Notes: generated from the sequence alone by a model not told the origin. A stretch of DNA of 64,000 nucleotides from Nelumbo lutea (GCA_022828595.1 JAKGHH010000003.1:55417759-55481758); one strand, 5' to 3'; shown: positions 46,112 through 57,710, counted from the stretch's first letter. Numbers and translations: made by a program.

Positions 46112-48065
46112 ATGGAAGAGGATTCTTCTTCCCTCTCCTTTTTTGTGCCTATTTCTGCCTCGGGCCTTCCATCTTCTCCTCCTAATCTTCCTAGTTGTAG
46201 CATCCCAGTTGAATCTAGTGAGGCTCCCATTGAACCTGTTACCACTCTTGATGCTGCAGATGTAACTGAGGACACTAGTAGGCAACATAAAAATATAAGA
46301 ATCACCTACAACAAAAGGAAAAAAGACCCTCTAACTCATGGCAGCAACCAATCGGACTCGGATCAATCTGTCTCAACAACTCCAGGTAATCTTATCACTC
46401 ATACTTCTTATTTGGATCTCCCTATTGCTCTTCGTAAGTCTACCCGTTCTTGTACTATCCGATGCCCCATTGCTGAATTTGTTTCTTACTCACGTTTATC
46501 TCCTCGTTATTATTCCTTTGTGTCTGCTCTCTCTTCCATGCATGTCCCTATTAGGTACTCAGATGCAATGTCTGACCCAAGATGGAGAGAGGCTATGAAT
46601 GAAGAAATGAAAGCCTTAATGAAAGCAAGGACTTCGGAATTAGTGGATCTACCAAAAGGGAAGAGCACTGTGGGATGCAAGTGGGTGTTCACTGTGAAGC
46701 ATAGGGAGGACGGGTTCATTGAAAGATACAAGGCCAGACTTGTGGTAAAAGGGTTTACTCAAAAAGAAGGGATTGACTACAAAGAGACCTTTGCTCCAGT
46801 CGCGAAGCTCAGCACAATCTGGGTTCTATTGTCATTAGTTGCAAACTTCTCATGGGAGCTACATCAGTTGGATGTGAAGAACGCTTTCCCGAATGGCGAT
46901 CTACATGAAGAGGTATTAATGGATCCTCCACCAGGTTATGGCTTTGATGGGAAAGTGTGTAAACTGAGGAAAGCATTATATGGTCTTAAGCAGTCTCCTC
47001 AGGCTTGGTTTGAGAAGCTCTATGGGGCAATGCAGAGAGTGGGATACACTCAAAGTGGTGCAGATCATACCTTGTTCATAAGGAAATAGGATAGCAAACT
47101 TATGGTACTCATCGTCTATGTGGATGATATGGTGATTACAGGGAATGATCTAGAAGAGATAAAAAGATTGAAGGAGTTCTTGGCTTCTGAGTTTGAGATC
47201 AAAGACTTGGGTCATCTAAGATACTTCCTTGGAATTAAAGTTGCTATGTCACAAGAGGGCATCTATATATGTCAACGAAAGTGTGTCCTTGATCTTCTAG
47301 AAGAGACAAGTATGATGGGGAGTAGACTAGCAGATACTCCAATAGAACAGAACCATGGTCTACAGGAATCAATAGGAGATGACTACCTTGATGAAGAGAG
47401 ATACCAAAAACTGGTAGGGAAGTTGATATATTTGTCTCACTCGACCAGATATTGCTTATGTTGTACATGTTGTCAGCCAGTTCATGCACTCTCCAAAGAT
47501 TCCTCATATGAGAGCAGCGGAAAGGATTCTTAGGTACTTGAAGACTTGCCCAAGAAAAGGAATTCTATTCAAAAAACACAATAAAATTGAAATTGAAGCA
47601 TATACTGATGCAGATTGGGCTGGTTCTGTTGGAGACAAGAAGTCTACTTCTAAGTATTGCACGTTCGTTGGAGGGAATTTGGCTACATGGCGAAGTAAAA
47701 AGTAGAATGTGATTGCTAGATCAAGTGCAGAGGTTGAATATCGAGTTATGGCTTATGGTGTTGCTAAACTATTGTGGCTTAGGACCCTTCTTGGTGAGCT
47801 CGGGATAAAGGTCGAGTGTCCTCTCAGACTATACTGTGACAACAAGGCTGCCATCAACATTGCAAATAACCCAGTGCAACATGATAGGACGAAGCATATT
47901 GAGATTGACCGGCACTTCGTTAGAGAAAGGATAGTCTTAGGGGAACTCTGCATTCCTTATACTCCTTCCGAGACGCAGATTGCAGATGTGCTAACAAAAG
48001 GACTAGCTTCAATGAAATTCTTAGACTTACTTGGCAAGCTAAACATGACTGACATCCATGCTTAG
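46112..48065 (+). pseudogene. Nested copia reverse transcriptase and RNase H
   Basis: RVT_2-type RT begins with WREAMNEEMKAL (about 46580), VGCKWVF, RYKARLVVKGF, LDVKNAFPNGDL and YGLKQSPQAWF. A TAG at 47087-47089 precedes VYVDDMVITG, the active site. A frameshift near 47450 leads to AYTDADWAG, the RNase H start. A TAG at 47703-47705 precedes ARSSAEVEYR and CDNKAAINIANNP, and the frame closes ...LNMTDIHA at 48065. The polypurine TTGAGGGGGAG follows at 48067-48077. Confidence 0.9.
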
Positions 48066-48077
48066 CTTGAGGGGGAG

Positions 48078-48337
48078 TGTTGGTTCGGCTGGTTTAGTGT
48101 TTATGTTAGTCATATTTGTGTATTAAGTTCTTAGTTATTGGGCCTAAACTTGTTTGATTTTTTATTTGTCTAGGTGTCCCATCACTAATCAGGGGCATTC
48201 TAGTCCATTCATGTAACATTACTTTGTAAACATCTATATAAGATTGTAGGGCCGGTTGAAGTGGGTAAGCCGCCATTCTCAAATCTTCTTCTTCTTCTTC
48301 TTCTTCTTCTTCTTTGGCTGTTGTTTTCCAGCAAACA
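48078..48337 (+). repeat. 3' LTR of nested copia element
   Basis: 260 bp, TGTTGGTT ... AAACA. Differs from the 5' LTR by about twelve substitutions and a shorter (CTT)n tract. Confidence 0.93.
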
Positions 48338-48342
48338 CTAAC

Positions 48343-49085
48343 CACATGTTCTCAAATTTAAAAGGTCTTGGACTGCCGATTGCTACAAGCTGTCTCAACA
48401 TAACTGGTTTATGGACCGACATTAGAAATGGCAATGCTTCTTGAATCATATTTCCTACATGTTCCTCCCAATCTCTAGAGTACAAAAACCTGTCAAGTCT
48501 TCTAAGAATTGGCGGGTCCTGCCCATTCCTCCAAATAAATCTGCGACTATTTAATGGGGGGGTCTATTAGGCCATTTCTTTGGATGATGTTACTAAACCT
48601 TCTCATTGTCACGTTCTCACTTCCATCCATTCCCCCCTTCCCCTCCCCTAACCTTCTTATTGCATTAAAGTCCCCCCCCCCTCTCCTTTCCTCTTCCAAC
48701 TCCTCCCATGTCTCCCCTCTCTCCCCTTTTGTATTTGGCCCATATGCGCATGACAACCCCATTGCCATCCCCTCCACTATTTGAAAGCATATTGAGATAG
48801 AAAATCTCCCCTTTTCTTCCCCAACTTTCCTCAAGCTATTCGAATCCCACAAATACCACCATACCCTCTGACAGACCCATTGCATCCAGTTCGGCCCACT
48901 CTCCTCTGTTTGACCCCCAAATCTCGTTCATCATCCTTAAATCAAAATGCTGCAACTTAGTTTCTTATATCAAAACTACATCAGGACTATGTTTCCTTAG
49001 AGAATCCTAACCTTCTCTCTCATCTTCCCATATCTCAATCCCCTTACATTGTAGGATAACAACTTCATCTCTCCTCTTCCTTGAC
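48343..49085 (-). pseudogene. LINE 1 endonuclease
   Basis: Minus-strand endonuclease: MKLLSYNVRGLRYGKMREKV (from about 49070), a decayed middle with stops, then CAYGPNTKGERGETWEELEE and GGDFNAIRRLGEG within 48885-48547. The region ends in PFKFENMWL at about 48343, directly against the nested copia element. The Asn and Asp catalytic contexts are recognisable. Confidence 0.82.
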
Positions 49086-50866
49086 TAGCTATGGTGGAGA
49101 AAGAACCATCAGCAAGTCTCACCTTGTCCCGACCAGATAATTGATGATAAGATTGAAAACAATTGGACTTACCCGTCATATGGTTTGAGGCTCCAAAGTC
49201 TATTATCCAAGGGGAGTCTGAGGGATGAGAGGACACATGGAAAGCTATGGCAGAATTACCGTTACTTGATGTAGATGCAAAGGAAGTTGAGGGTGGAGAA
49301 GCAGAACCCGTCTAGCAGATTGCCCTCCCATACAACTCCAAATAGTCACGGAAAGAATTAATGATATCTTCCCTCAGATCAGTCCCAGAAGGACTCATAG
49401 TAGTGGTAGATGATTGAGGCTCTTGAGAGGCTAAATTTGCTGCATTAAACTTCCTCTAACCTTGTTGTACTGGTTTCTTATTTTGATCCGCCTTTTTACT
49501 CATTTCCGAGCCCACTTTGGCTTCCCATGAAGCTCCCAACATGTCTCCCGAGTACAGACCTCTAACCTTGTTGTACTGGCTTTTGACAGTGTGTACACCA
49601 TAATTTATCTTTGTCATCAACTTGCTTCTAGAAGTCACTCTTCTTGAAGGAATTTCCACCACCCGTAGCAACATTCCCTTTAGCTGCTAAAGCAACATGC
49701 TCTCCCTCAGGATTATTCATCACATTCTGTCAACTCTCTTCTGACTGTACTTGAGCATATACTTCTTGTACTGATGGGAAGTCTTTACCCCCCAATATCT
49801 AAACCCTGATAGATTCATATATGGGATTTAGCTCTAAGAGAAAGGCAAACACTCATTGCTGGGAAACCAGAGACTTGTATGCTTTGGCATCTACATCACA
49901 TTTCCAGTCTATATTCTGATAGTGATCTAGTTCCTTCCAAACAAAAGTCAGGTCTGAATAGTAGACAGAGAGACTCATCTCCTCCTATTTACAAGTTGAG
50001 GAGGCAGCCTGCAACTGATATATTTTAACATAATGCCCTTGTTCGAAGTATGTAGACTATGCCTTCTCCCATATCTCATGAGTTATTTCTGCCCACATGA
50101 AAGTCTTTCTCACTTGTGGCAGCATAGACAATAACAGTCATGACATTACCATGTTGTTTTCCTGGTCTCACCTATCATGTTCCACACCACTAAACCAGGG
50201 TTCTCTAATTCTACCATTGATATACCCCATTTTTCCCCTTGTAGTTATGTAGAGCTTGATTCCCCTTGACCATTCTAGGTAATTCAGGCCATCAAAGGGA
50301 ATCACAGCCATGGGGAAACTCATGTCAAAACCTTCGCTTATCCCACTCTGACTAGAGGTAACACTAGAGATATCAGAATCTTCAGAAGACAGAATCTAAA
50401 TTTGTTCAGTCACAATCCAGCTAGAGAACAAGTTTTCAGTTCAGTTCAGACTCACAGTACAGTCAAACAGGTTGAAGTCTTAGTTCAGCCACAATTCTAG
50501 ACACAAGAAAACTTGTTCTCACACAAAGAAATCAAAATTGATCACACACCATTACTGTTCTTAGATTTCGGCCCTACTAAACCATTTCAGACTAATCACA
50601 CACCATTACTATTCTCAGATTTTGGCCATACTGAACCATTTCAGATGTGTAAGGTATATCAAAGAAACAGGTCTGACCATTCCCTCTAGTAATAAATCGG
50701 CTTTCACACAGAAACTTAGGTTCAATATGAATAGAAGAAATTGTTGTCACAGCAGTTACAGATCTGCAAACCTGAAGAAATAACACCTTTCAGGGCATAA
50801 GAAGGATCACTCGACCCACATACATTGAGAAAAGACACTCTCACATAGCAACTTGTATTTTTCAAG
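49086..50866 (-). pseudogene. Antisense copia gag-protease fragment (element D)
   Basis: On the minus strand, reading from about 50866 down: a leader without an LTR or clear primer-binding site; gag starting near 50325 (MSFPMAVIPFDGLNYLEWS); VMSWLLSMLPQVRK; ELNPIYESIRVQILGG; a decayed zinc-knuckle zone; and protease SPWIIDFGASNHMT near 49200, followed by RLADGSFSTIA. There the homology stops at about 49085 and LINE 1 endonuclease begins without a gap. Multiple stops and frame changes occur. It opposes the outer copia element in orientation. Confidence 0.8.
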
Positions 50867-51323
50867 ATATCGGTTGATGACAGAAAGTCTATTAGTGGGT
50901 ATTGTTCCTTTGTGGGAGGAAATCTAGTCACATAGAGAAGCAAGAAAAAAAATGTGGTGGCTAGGTCTAGTGTTGAAGCTGAATATAGAGCAATGTCCCA
51001 TGGAGTGGCTGAAGGTATGTAGATAAAGAATATGTTGAATGAACTGGATTTTCCTGTTGATGACCCTATGCCCTTGTATTGTGATAACAAGATTGCCATC
51101 AATATTGCAGCCAACCCAATTCTTCATGATAGAACTAAACATATAGAGGTTGATAAATAGTTCATTAGAGAGAAAATTGTTAATGGGGAAGTGTGCACCC
51201 CATATGTGAGTTCCAAGGAAAAACTGACAGATATATTTACAAAAGGCTTACATCACTACCGGCATGATGATTTATGTGACAAGTTGGGCATGATTGACAT
51301 CTACATCCCAACCTGAGGGGGAG
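50867..51323 (+). pseudogene. Copia RNase H terminus (element B)
   Basis: Plus-strand copia C-terminus starting abruptly: YCSFVGGNLVT; ARSSVEAEYRAM; YCDNKIAINIAANPILHDRTKH; and DIFTKGLHH...DKLGMIDIYIPT, then a GAGGGGGAG polypurine tract. Stops interrupt it at several places. Its left edge meets the antisense gag leader of element D head to head. Confidence 0.82.
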
Positions 51324-51540
51324 CGTTGAATAACTTGGTTTACTTTAAGTTTAGTGCCGCAAGAGCACCTTTGTAATTTCCCTTTTCTTTTATTTCTGTA
51401 TGGTCGCCCTAGTATAAATATTAAATAAACTAGTGCCACCAGTTGACTTTTGTCTCTCTCAAATCCTGTTTCTCTTTTCTCTCTTCTCTTTTCTCTTTTC
51501 TCTTTTCTCCTTTTCTTCTCTCTATTCTGGAATCACACCA
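51324..51540 (+). repeat. 3' LTR of copia element B
   Basis: It begins right after a polypurine tract with CGTTGAATAAC (expected TG start mutated to CG). It contains TATAAATATTAAATAAAC (51413-51430) and a TTTTCTC-rich tract. The right end near AATCACACCA is approximate. Confidence 0.6.
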
Positions 51541-52454
51541 CCTTTGCACCAAGAAAACAAAAGGATCTTGGTAAATTGAAATATTTCTTGGGGATAGAGG
51601 TAGCAAGATTTAAGCATGGTATTAATCTGTGTCAAATGAAGTATGTCCTTAATCTAGTAGAAGAGACAAAATTGTTAGGTGTTAAACCATCTGAAACACC
51701 CATGGAACCAAATGTCAAGTTGAGTAGTGATGCAAATGAGAGTTTGAAGACCCCGAAAGGTAATAGGAGGTTGGTAGGTAAGTTGAACTACCTAACAATT
51801 ACTCGACCAGATATCTTGTTTGCAATTAGTGTAGTGAGTCAGTTTATGCAAAGCCCTCGAGTTCCGCATTGGGATGCAATTCTAAGAATTGTAAGGTACT
51901 TAAAGGGAGCTCCAGGTCGTGGCTTGTTATATAAGAGTGGAGGAAGTCTTGAGTTAGAAGGATATACAGATGTTGATTGGCCTGATTCAATATCTGGCAA
52001 GAGGTCCACTACAGGGTATTGTACCTTTCTTGGGGGCAATTTGGTGACATGGAAGAGCAAGAAGAAAATAGTGGTGGCAAGAAGCAATGCATAAGCTAAA
52101 TATAGAATCATGGCACACACAACATGTGAACTAGTGAAATGCGAGCTAGTGAGGTTAAGGAATCTCTACCAAGAGATGGGGTACTCAATTGATACCCCTA
52201 TGAAGCTATATTGTAACAACCAAGTTGTAGTCCACATTTCTTTCAATCTAGTTTTCTATGAGAGAACAAAAAGTATAGAAGTTCGTTGTCACTTTGTGAG
52301 AGAGAAGGTGCTTAGTGGAGTGATAAGTATTGTATATGTAAACACAGGAAGCCAATGGACAGACTTGTTCACCAAAAGGTTGAGTCAAGGAAGAGTAGAT
52401 CACATATGTAACAAGTTGGGATTATATGACATATACTCACCAGTTTGAGGGGAG
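51541..52454 (+). pseudogene. RT end and RNase H of the outer copia element
   Basis: The frame resumes within RT with KDLGKLKYFLGIEVAR (about 51569), passing SETPMEPNVKL, GKLNYLTITRPDI and GYTDVDWPDS (RNase H). A TAA at 52092-52094 breaks it before YRIMAHTTCEL and LYCNNQVVVHIS, and it closes at 52446-52448. It is followed by TTTGAGGGGAG, the polypurine tract, and the 3' LTR at 52455. The RT catalytic core is missing to the left. Confidence 0.83.
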
Positions 52455-52730
52455 TGTTAGAATTGGTTGTAGAGAGGTAGTTTGGTCATTTTGCTTTATG
52501 TTAAGAGTGCAGTGTAACTCCTGTTTTAGTCTAATTTAAGTGGTGTCCCAAACTTAAATAGGGACATAACTGTCTTTGTGCTTTTAGTTAGAAACTTACA
52601 AATAAAATCTGGCCAACTAGAGAAAGTGAGTTTTCTCTAGTTCGAACTAGCCTTTTCTTCTCCTTTCTCTCTTCTCTCTTTCTCTTCTATTGTTCTATAA
52701 CTAAAACTGGTACAGATCTGAACTTTATCA
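52455..52730 (+). repeat. 3' LTR of the outer copia element
   Basis: 276 bp, TGTTAGAATT ... TTATCA. It matches 37793-38083 along its length with clearly more changes than the nested copia LTR pair, so the outer element is older. Confidence 0.85.
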
Positions 52731-52735
52731 AGATC

Positions 52736-53454
52736 AAACAACTACAAAGCATGATTATGTTGGATTTATTAAGTATTTACAAATTTATAATTCATTCTGA
52801 AATTTTAGCCCAAAAATCTGAAAATCTGTAGTTGCATATCATTAAATCAACAAAACGAAGATTCCCCTCAAGTATCTTCCTAGAATTCATCAACCCATGT
52901 CAATAGGTGTTTGCCTTCTTAATAAAGGGAGGTAATGTAATTGTACATATTCTTGTCCCAATTGATAAAACATAAGCCTTTGGAGGTGGGGATATTCATT
53001 AGAATACACCTCCTATGAGTTGTTTCTTCTTCCTTCAACCCTTGCCATGTGAAACCCTAGGTACATTGACATCTTCAAAGTAGACCAAAAGCAAGATCCA
53101 AATGAGGCTCCTTAGACATTCATAAATTCTGGCTGCAATAAAATCCAATCTAGGATCATAGTTCTCATTTCAGAACATAATCTTTCATGATCCTTTTGTT
53201 TTTTCAAAAAAAAAAAAACTAAAAATCTGCTTTTCCTTCCAAAAAACAGAAGACATGGCTCTTAATAGAGCACAATGACAGGAAACAGAACTCGAGAAAA
53301 TCTTTGCCTCCCAATGTTAACTTCTTTTTAATTTCTTTCAAGTTATTGATGAGCTAGCCGCCCACTTAAGGGTAGACTTGTAATTCATCCTAATTGTAGA
53401 GAGAATAGGATAAATGGCCCATAGAATGCTTTTATAAGTTTATGTTTCTGATTC
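52736..53454. other. Intergenic, no gene recognised
   Basis: AT-rich sequence between two retroelements. Nothing coding recognised. Confidence 0.45.
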
Positions 53455-53904
53455 TTTTTTTTTTTTTTGATAAATAAGATAAGATAAATTTCATTAATAG
53501 AAAACTAATGCAGTTACAAGCTTCCCGTGGAGAGGCACAAGCTGTGTCCTCTCCTAACACTAGGAAAAAAGACAAAAGATAGAAAACAGATTCAGTCTAC
53601 AATTGAGCCCAATACAAACTTTCCCTATTTACCCCTTGCTTTGCAAGACTATCAGCCATAGAGTTTGCTGATCTCCCCACCCATTGTATTCTCACTGTCA
53701 AGCTCCTTGTTAGGTAGTTGAATTTTTTAATTTCATTCTTAAAACACCACACTATAGAGTCCGGGTTTTGTAGCAGCCCACTACCACCTTGGAGTCCCCT
53801 TCTATTATCAATTGTTCCACACCTATTTGCACTGCTAGCTGTACTCCCTGGATAGTAGCAACAAGTTCCACCCTAGTAGAGTTTCCAACTCCTATGGGTC
53901 CTGA

Positions 53905-54168
53905 CTAAATAAGAACCACATTTCCAGTCTCATTCCTTAGTACCCCTCCCACCCCTGACGGACCTGGATTACCAAGACTACTTCCATCAAAATTCAGCTT
54001 CAAGAAGCTTTCAGGAGGGGGTTCCCAAGCCATACTCACTTTAGTCTTTATGGATGAACAATTAGCCACTGCTAACCAATTCCTCCAAATATCAATAAAT
54101 GAGAATTGATGGAATAGGTCCAGTGATTTTAGCCACAGGATCACCCTATTTAGAATGCGGTCCTTCAT
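53905..54168 (-). pseudogene. LINE 2 RNase H fragment
   Basis: FLKLNFDGSSLGNPGPSGVGGVLR is split here as LKLNFDGS and GNPGPSGVGGVLR, the plant LINE RNase H start with its first catalytic Asp. Further similarity runs on below 53905 after a stop (VELVATIQGV, EGDSKVV). Confidence 0.82.
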
Positions 54169-54192
54169 CTCTTCTAGACTTCTCTCCTTCTC

Positions 54193-54516
54193 TTAGAAAA
54201 TTCTGGTATTCCTTTCTTCCCACAGGGACCAGATCAGCGCTGCTCTTGCACACCTCCACATAATTCTTCCTCTTCTGTGATGCCAAGGGAAGAATACAGG
54301 ATAAAAAATCAAACTTGCATCTACTGGCCTAACCAACCTGCACCCAAACAATGAGAAAAGCCACTCCCATAACTTTGCAATAAATGAACAAGAAATTAGT
54401 ATATGGTTACAGTCCTCGCTATGTGACCTGCAGAGAATACACCAAGAAGGTGAGAGATAGAGAAAAGGTCTTCTCTTTTGTAGAATGTCTAAGGTGTTTA
54501 TTTTCCCATAATGCAC
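54193..54516 (-). pseudogene. LINE 2 zf-RVT region
   Basis: The pattern WCILCRSHSEDCNHILISC provides the Cys/His zinc-binding residues, followed by WSLWEERNTRIF. Upstream frame 54729-54520 (PPKVKAF) is the start of the same domain. Confidence 0.83.
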
Positions 54517-55221
54517 TTCCTAACAAAAAGCCTTAACCTTAGGGGGCACAGGCCTACACCAGATTTCCTTAAGAGGGAAAGGCTGGTTGGGGGTAGACTG
54601 GGTAATGGATTTAAAGAAAGAAGCGCACGGGAAGGATCCATTCGGCTGGGGTGTCCAAATCCGTTTATCAAGTTCAGAAGGGTCCAAACACACTATATCA
54701 AGTAGGCTTAGCAGATGTGTTAGAGACAATTTCCTCTTCCCTTAACCTCTACGAATCCCAAAGTCCCAATTTGGTGTTAATGGATTATGCATAATGGAAA
54801 AAAACTTTTGACACAAAATCATTTTTATACCTTGAAACAGAGAACAAAGAAGGGAAAAGGTCCTTCAATGGAGCCTCTCCAACCCAAGTATCCTCTCAAA
54901 ATAGGACAGAGTTACCATTGCAAACATCATACCTGACAAAACTAAGAAACTAAGGAAGAATGCCATGAATAGCTTTCCAAGGTGTTGCCAAGGTTGTCCG
55001 CTGAGATACTCTAGCATCCCATCCATTTTTTGAGCAACCGTGAATACTACCCACCACCTCATGCCAAAGTCTCTCTCTCTCCACTGGCCACCTCCACAGC
55101 CACTTCCCCAGCAGTGCTTTATTTTTTTAATCAAATTCCCTAACTCCAATCCTCCTTCCTCTTTATTCTAACATACCACCTCCCATTTTATCAAGTGATC
55201 CTTCTTACTTTCCCCCAACTC

Positions 55222-56657
55222 CTAGAGGAAATCTCTCATCAACTTCTCTAGCTTCTTAGCTTCCCTAGGTGGTATCCTAAACACATATAGGAAATAGGTT
55301 GATAAATTAGCAAGTGTGGCTCTTATCAACGTGATTCTACCCCCCAAGGATATATAGTTTTTTTTCTCCCGAAGGTTAACTTCTTTTGGAATCTCTCTAC
55401 CACTGGACACCAAAAGCTATTCTCCCTAGGGTTTGCCCCTAACGGAAGCCCTCATAGGTCAGGACAAGATAGAACACATTAAGCTTATTGCTATAGCCTC
55501 CACCTCCCTATCCTCCAAGTTAACACCAGCTACACAACTCTTTTCAAAGTTAACGCTCAAATTTGACGATCTCTCAAAGCTTCTAACCAGATCCTTGAGA
55601 TTTCTCACTTTCTCAATATCATCCCCTTCACAGAAAATCAGAATATCATCTGCAAATTGGAGATGGGTGATTGGAATACCATCCCTACCTATTCTCTACC
55701 CTTTAATCACATCTTCTCTGTCAGCCTTTGAGATCATTCTACTAAGCACATTTGCTATTAAAGTGAAGAGGAAAGGTGATAGAGGGTCCCCTTGCCTGAT
55801 ACCTTTACAAGCTGGGAAGAAGTCCTTCACCACTCCATTAACTAAGACAGAGTAATGGCAGGAACTAACACATCCAAAAATCCAACTGCATCACTTATTC
55901 CCAAAACCACAATTTCTTAATACTTGTACCAAGAAGTATCAGTCCACCAAATCATAGGCTTTTTCTAGATCCAACTTACAAACAAAGCATTTTCTTTTAG
56001 ATCTTCTCATATCCTCCACACACTCCTAGCAAATAGGATCTGATCTACTATTTGTCTCCTTTGTACAAAGGGCCCTTGGGCTTGGCTTATTAGGGATGGG
56101 AGAACTACTTTAAGCCTCAAAGACAACAACTTAGCCAAGATTTTGTAAATGCTAGTTATCAAACTAATTGGCCTGAAATCCTTAAGTCGGATAGCATCTA
56201 GTTTCTTAAGGACTAAGGCAAAAAATGTGGCATTGACTCTCGTACTTACTATATGATTATCAACAAATTCCTTAACAGCATCACATAAATCATCTTTCAA
56301 AATGTCCCAACAATCTTGGTAGAAAGCCGTAGTAAATCCATCCAGACCTAGCACCTTAGATCTGTCCATCATGAACACTGCCCTTCTGACCTCCTCTTCT
56401 TTAATATTCCTTTCTAACCACATTGCTTTTTCTCCATCTAAACTCGACCATTCCAATCCTTCCATAAGAACCCTCTCATTCAATGTTCTTATAAAGACAG
56501 CTTTAAAATGATCAACAAAGGTCCTAGCTACATCCTCTTGATTGGTAATTACCTGCCCTTCTAACTCTAGTCTAGCCACTAAGTTCTTCCTCCTACCATT
56601 TTTCAACTCATGAAAGAACCTAGTATTCCCATCCCCCTCCTTAATCCACTTGTTCAT
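55222..56657 (-). pseudogene. LINE 2 reverse transcriptase
   Basis: The frame 56657-56007 carries WIKEGDGNTRFFHELKNGRR, GLDGFTTAFYQ and LKDFRPISLITSIYKILAK. After a break, KLDLEKAYD (first catalytic Asp, about 55960), GIRQGDPLSPFLF (about 55795) and LQFADDILIF (active-site FADD, about 55660) follow on the minus strand through stops. The LGGRITLIRATLANL segment lies at 55413-55222. Confidence 0.87.
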
Positions 56658-56897
56658 TGACTTCTGCCTCTAACAAATCTCTTCTCTGAGTAAAACCTCT
56701 TCTATATCCTTTTTCAATTGCCTTCTTAATTCTCTATCCTGCACACTCAACAGCGCTTGGGCTTCCCTCTTGTCCAGCTTTTTAATTTGTATGAACAGGT
56801 TCAGCTTTTGTTCCTCTACCCTACCAAAGTGATCTTTATTCCACTCCTTTAACTTGACTTTCAGTCTCTTTAGCTTCTAATGGAATTTGATTCATTT

Positions 56898-57710
56898 TCA
56901 CTTTATTCCCCTTAACTTCTCGTTCCAGCAATCCTTCACTGTACTTTCAAAATCCGGATGAGTTAACCACATATTCTCAAACTTAAATGGTTTAGGTCCA
57001 CTAATTAGGGATTCCACAGCGATCTTGATGGGACAATGGTCTGAAGTGACCCTAGGCAAAGTTCTAGAGACTAGATTTCCTAGTAGTTTTCCCATTCTAG
57101 GTTGAATAGAAACCTATCCAGCTTTGAACAGAGAGGATTATCTTGAAAGTTAAACCAGGCAAATCTAGCTTGTATCAAGGAAATTTCTTTTAACTCACAA
57201 TTTTCTATGAACCCATTAAATTTCTTCATGCTTGTTGTAATTGATTGTACATGATTACTAGATTCCTCAAAGCATCTTGTGACATTAAAATCCCCTCCCA
57301 AACACTAGGGCCCATCCAATAAACATCGAATTGCATAAAATTCCTCCCATAATTCATTCATTTCTCTATAGGTATTAGGGTCGTACACATTGGTAAGCAC
57401 CCAACAAAACCCATCCTCCACATTCTTGAATTTAATGGAGACAGAGTATCTACCCACTAGCTCCTCCACCGCTTCCACTACCTCATTCTTCCAGACGGTG
57501 ATAATTCCTCCAGAGGCTCCCCAATCGAGGACCAACTAACACCCCTAGTCCTCCAAAAACTTCCTATCCATCTTCCATCCAGTTCAGAGAGCTTCGTCTC
57601 TTGCATCATTATCAAGATTCTCTCTTGTGAATAAATCCTTTATTACCCTCCTTTTCCTAACACTTCCCAATCCTCTCACATTCCAACTGATAATTCTCAT
57701 GGATACACTT
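56898..57710 (-). pseudogene. LINE 2 endonuclease
   Basis: Minus strand: MRIISWNVRGLG start near 57702; GGIITVWKNEVVEAVEE and VLTNVYDPNTYREMNELWEE at 57535-57305; GGDFNVTRCFEES, then CSKLDRFL at 57301-57080; and SDHCPIKI with PFKFENMWL at 57095-56898. The motif order and His of SDH match AP-type LINE endonucleases. Several frame changes. Confidence 0.85.

Larger units (their letters stand above)
42894..48337 (+). mobile_element. Nested Ty1/copia element with two LTRs (5.4 kb)
   Basis: The LTRs at 42894-43163 and 48078-48337 are nearly alike (about a dozen substitutions in 250 bp plus length change in a CTT repeat). A primer-binding site, gag, protease, integrase, RT and RNase H lie between them in copia order, then a polypurine tract. 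Flanks CTAAT (42889-42893) and CTAAC (48338-48342) form the 5-bp target duplication with one change. Removing the element and one copy of the duplication rejoins the antisense LINE endonuclease-RT linker in frame, which independently confirms the boundaries. Coding is decayed by five stops and three frameshifts, so it could not move by itself. Confidence 0.95.
39899..49085 (-). mobile_element. LINE 1 (L1-like), antisense, split by a copia element
   Basis: On the minus strand, reading from 49085, the order is: apurinic-type endonuclease (MKLLSYNVRGL start at about 49070; GGDFNAIRR motif near 48620); an interruption by the copia element 48337-42894; reverse transcriptase (42888-41049); and a zinc-binding zf-RVT end (40452-39955). 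The 3' end at 39899 reads ...TTTAATAAAATTTTTATTTTTA, a short A/T-rich tail. No ORF1 upstream is seen, so the LINE is 5'-truncated or starts close to the endonuclease. Clear target duplications were not found: the left flank is sense copia, the right flank antisense copia. Confidence 0.85.
37793..52730 (+). mobile_element. Outer Ty1/copia retrotransposon with nested insertions
   Basis: The 5' LTR (37793-38083) and 3' LTR (52455-52730) share most of their sequence, for example TGGTCATTTTGCTTTATG, AAATAAAATCTGGCC and TTTTCTCTAGTTCGAAC. They start TGTT and end TTATCA. A primer-binding site follows the first LTR and a polypurine tract precedes the second. Flanks ATATC (37788-37792) and AGATC (52731-52735) match at 4 of 5. 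Own coding sequence survives only as gag to protease (38610-39897) and end of RT to RNase H (about 51556-52448). The centre is replaced by an antisense LINE, a nested copia and fragments of other copia elements. The total of 14.9 kb is roughly three times the normal size. Confidence 0.82.
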
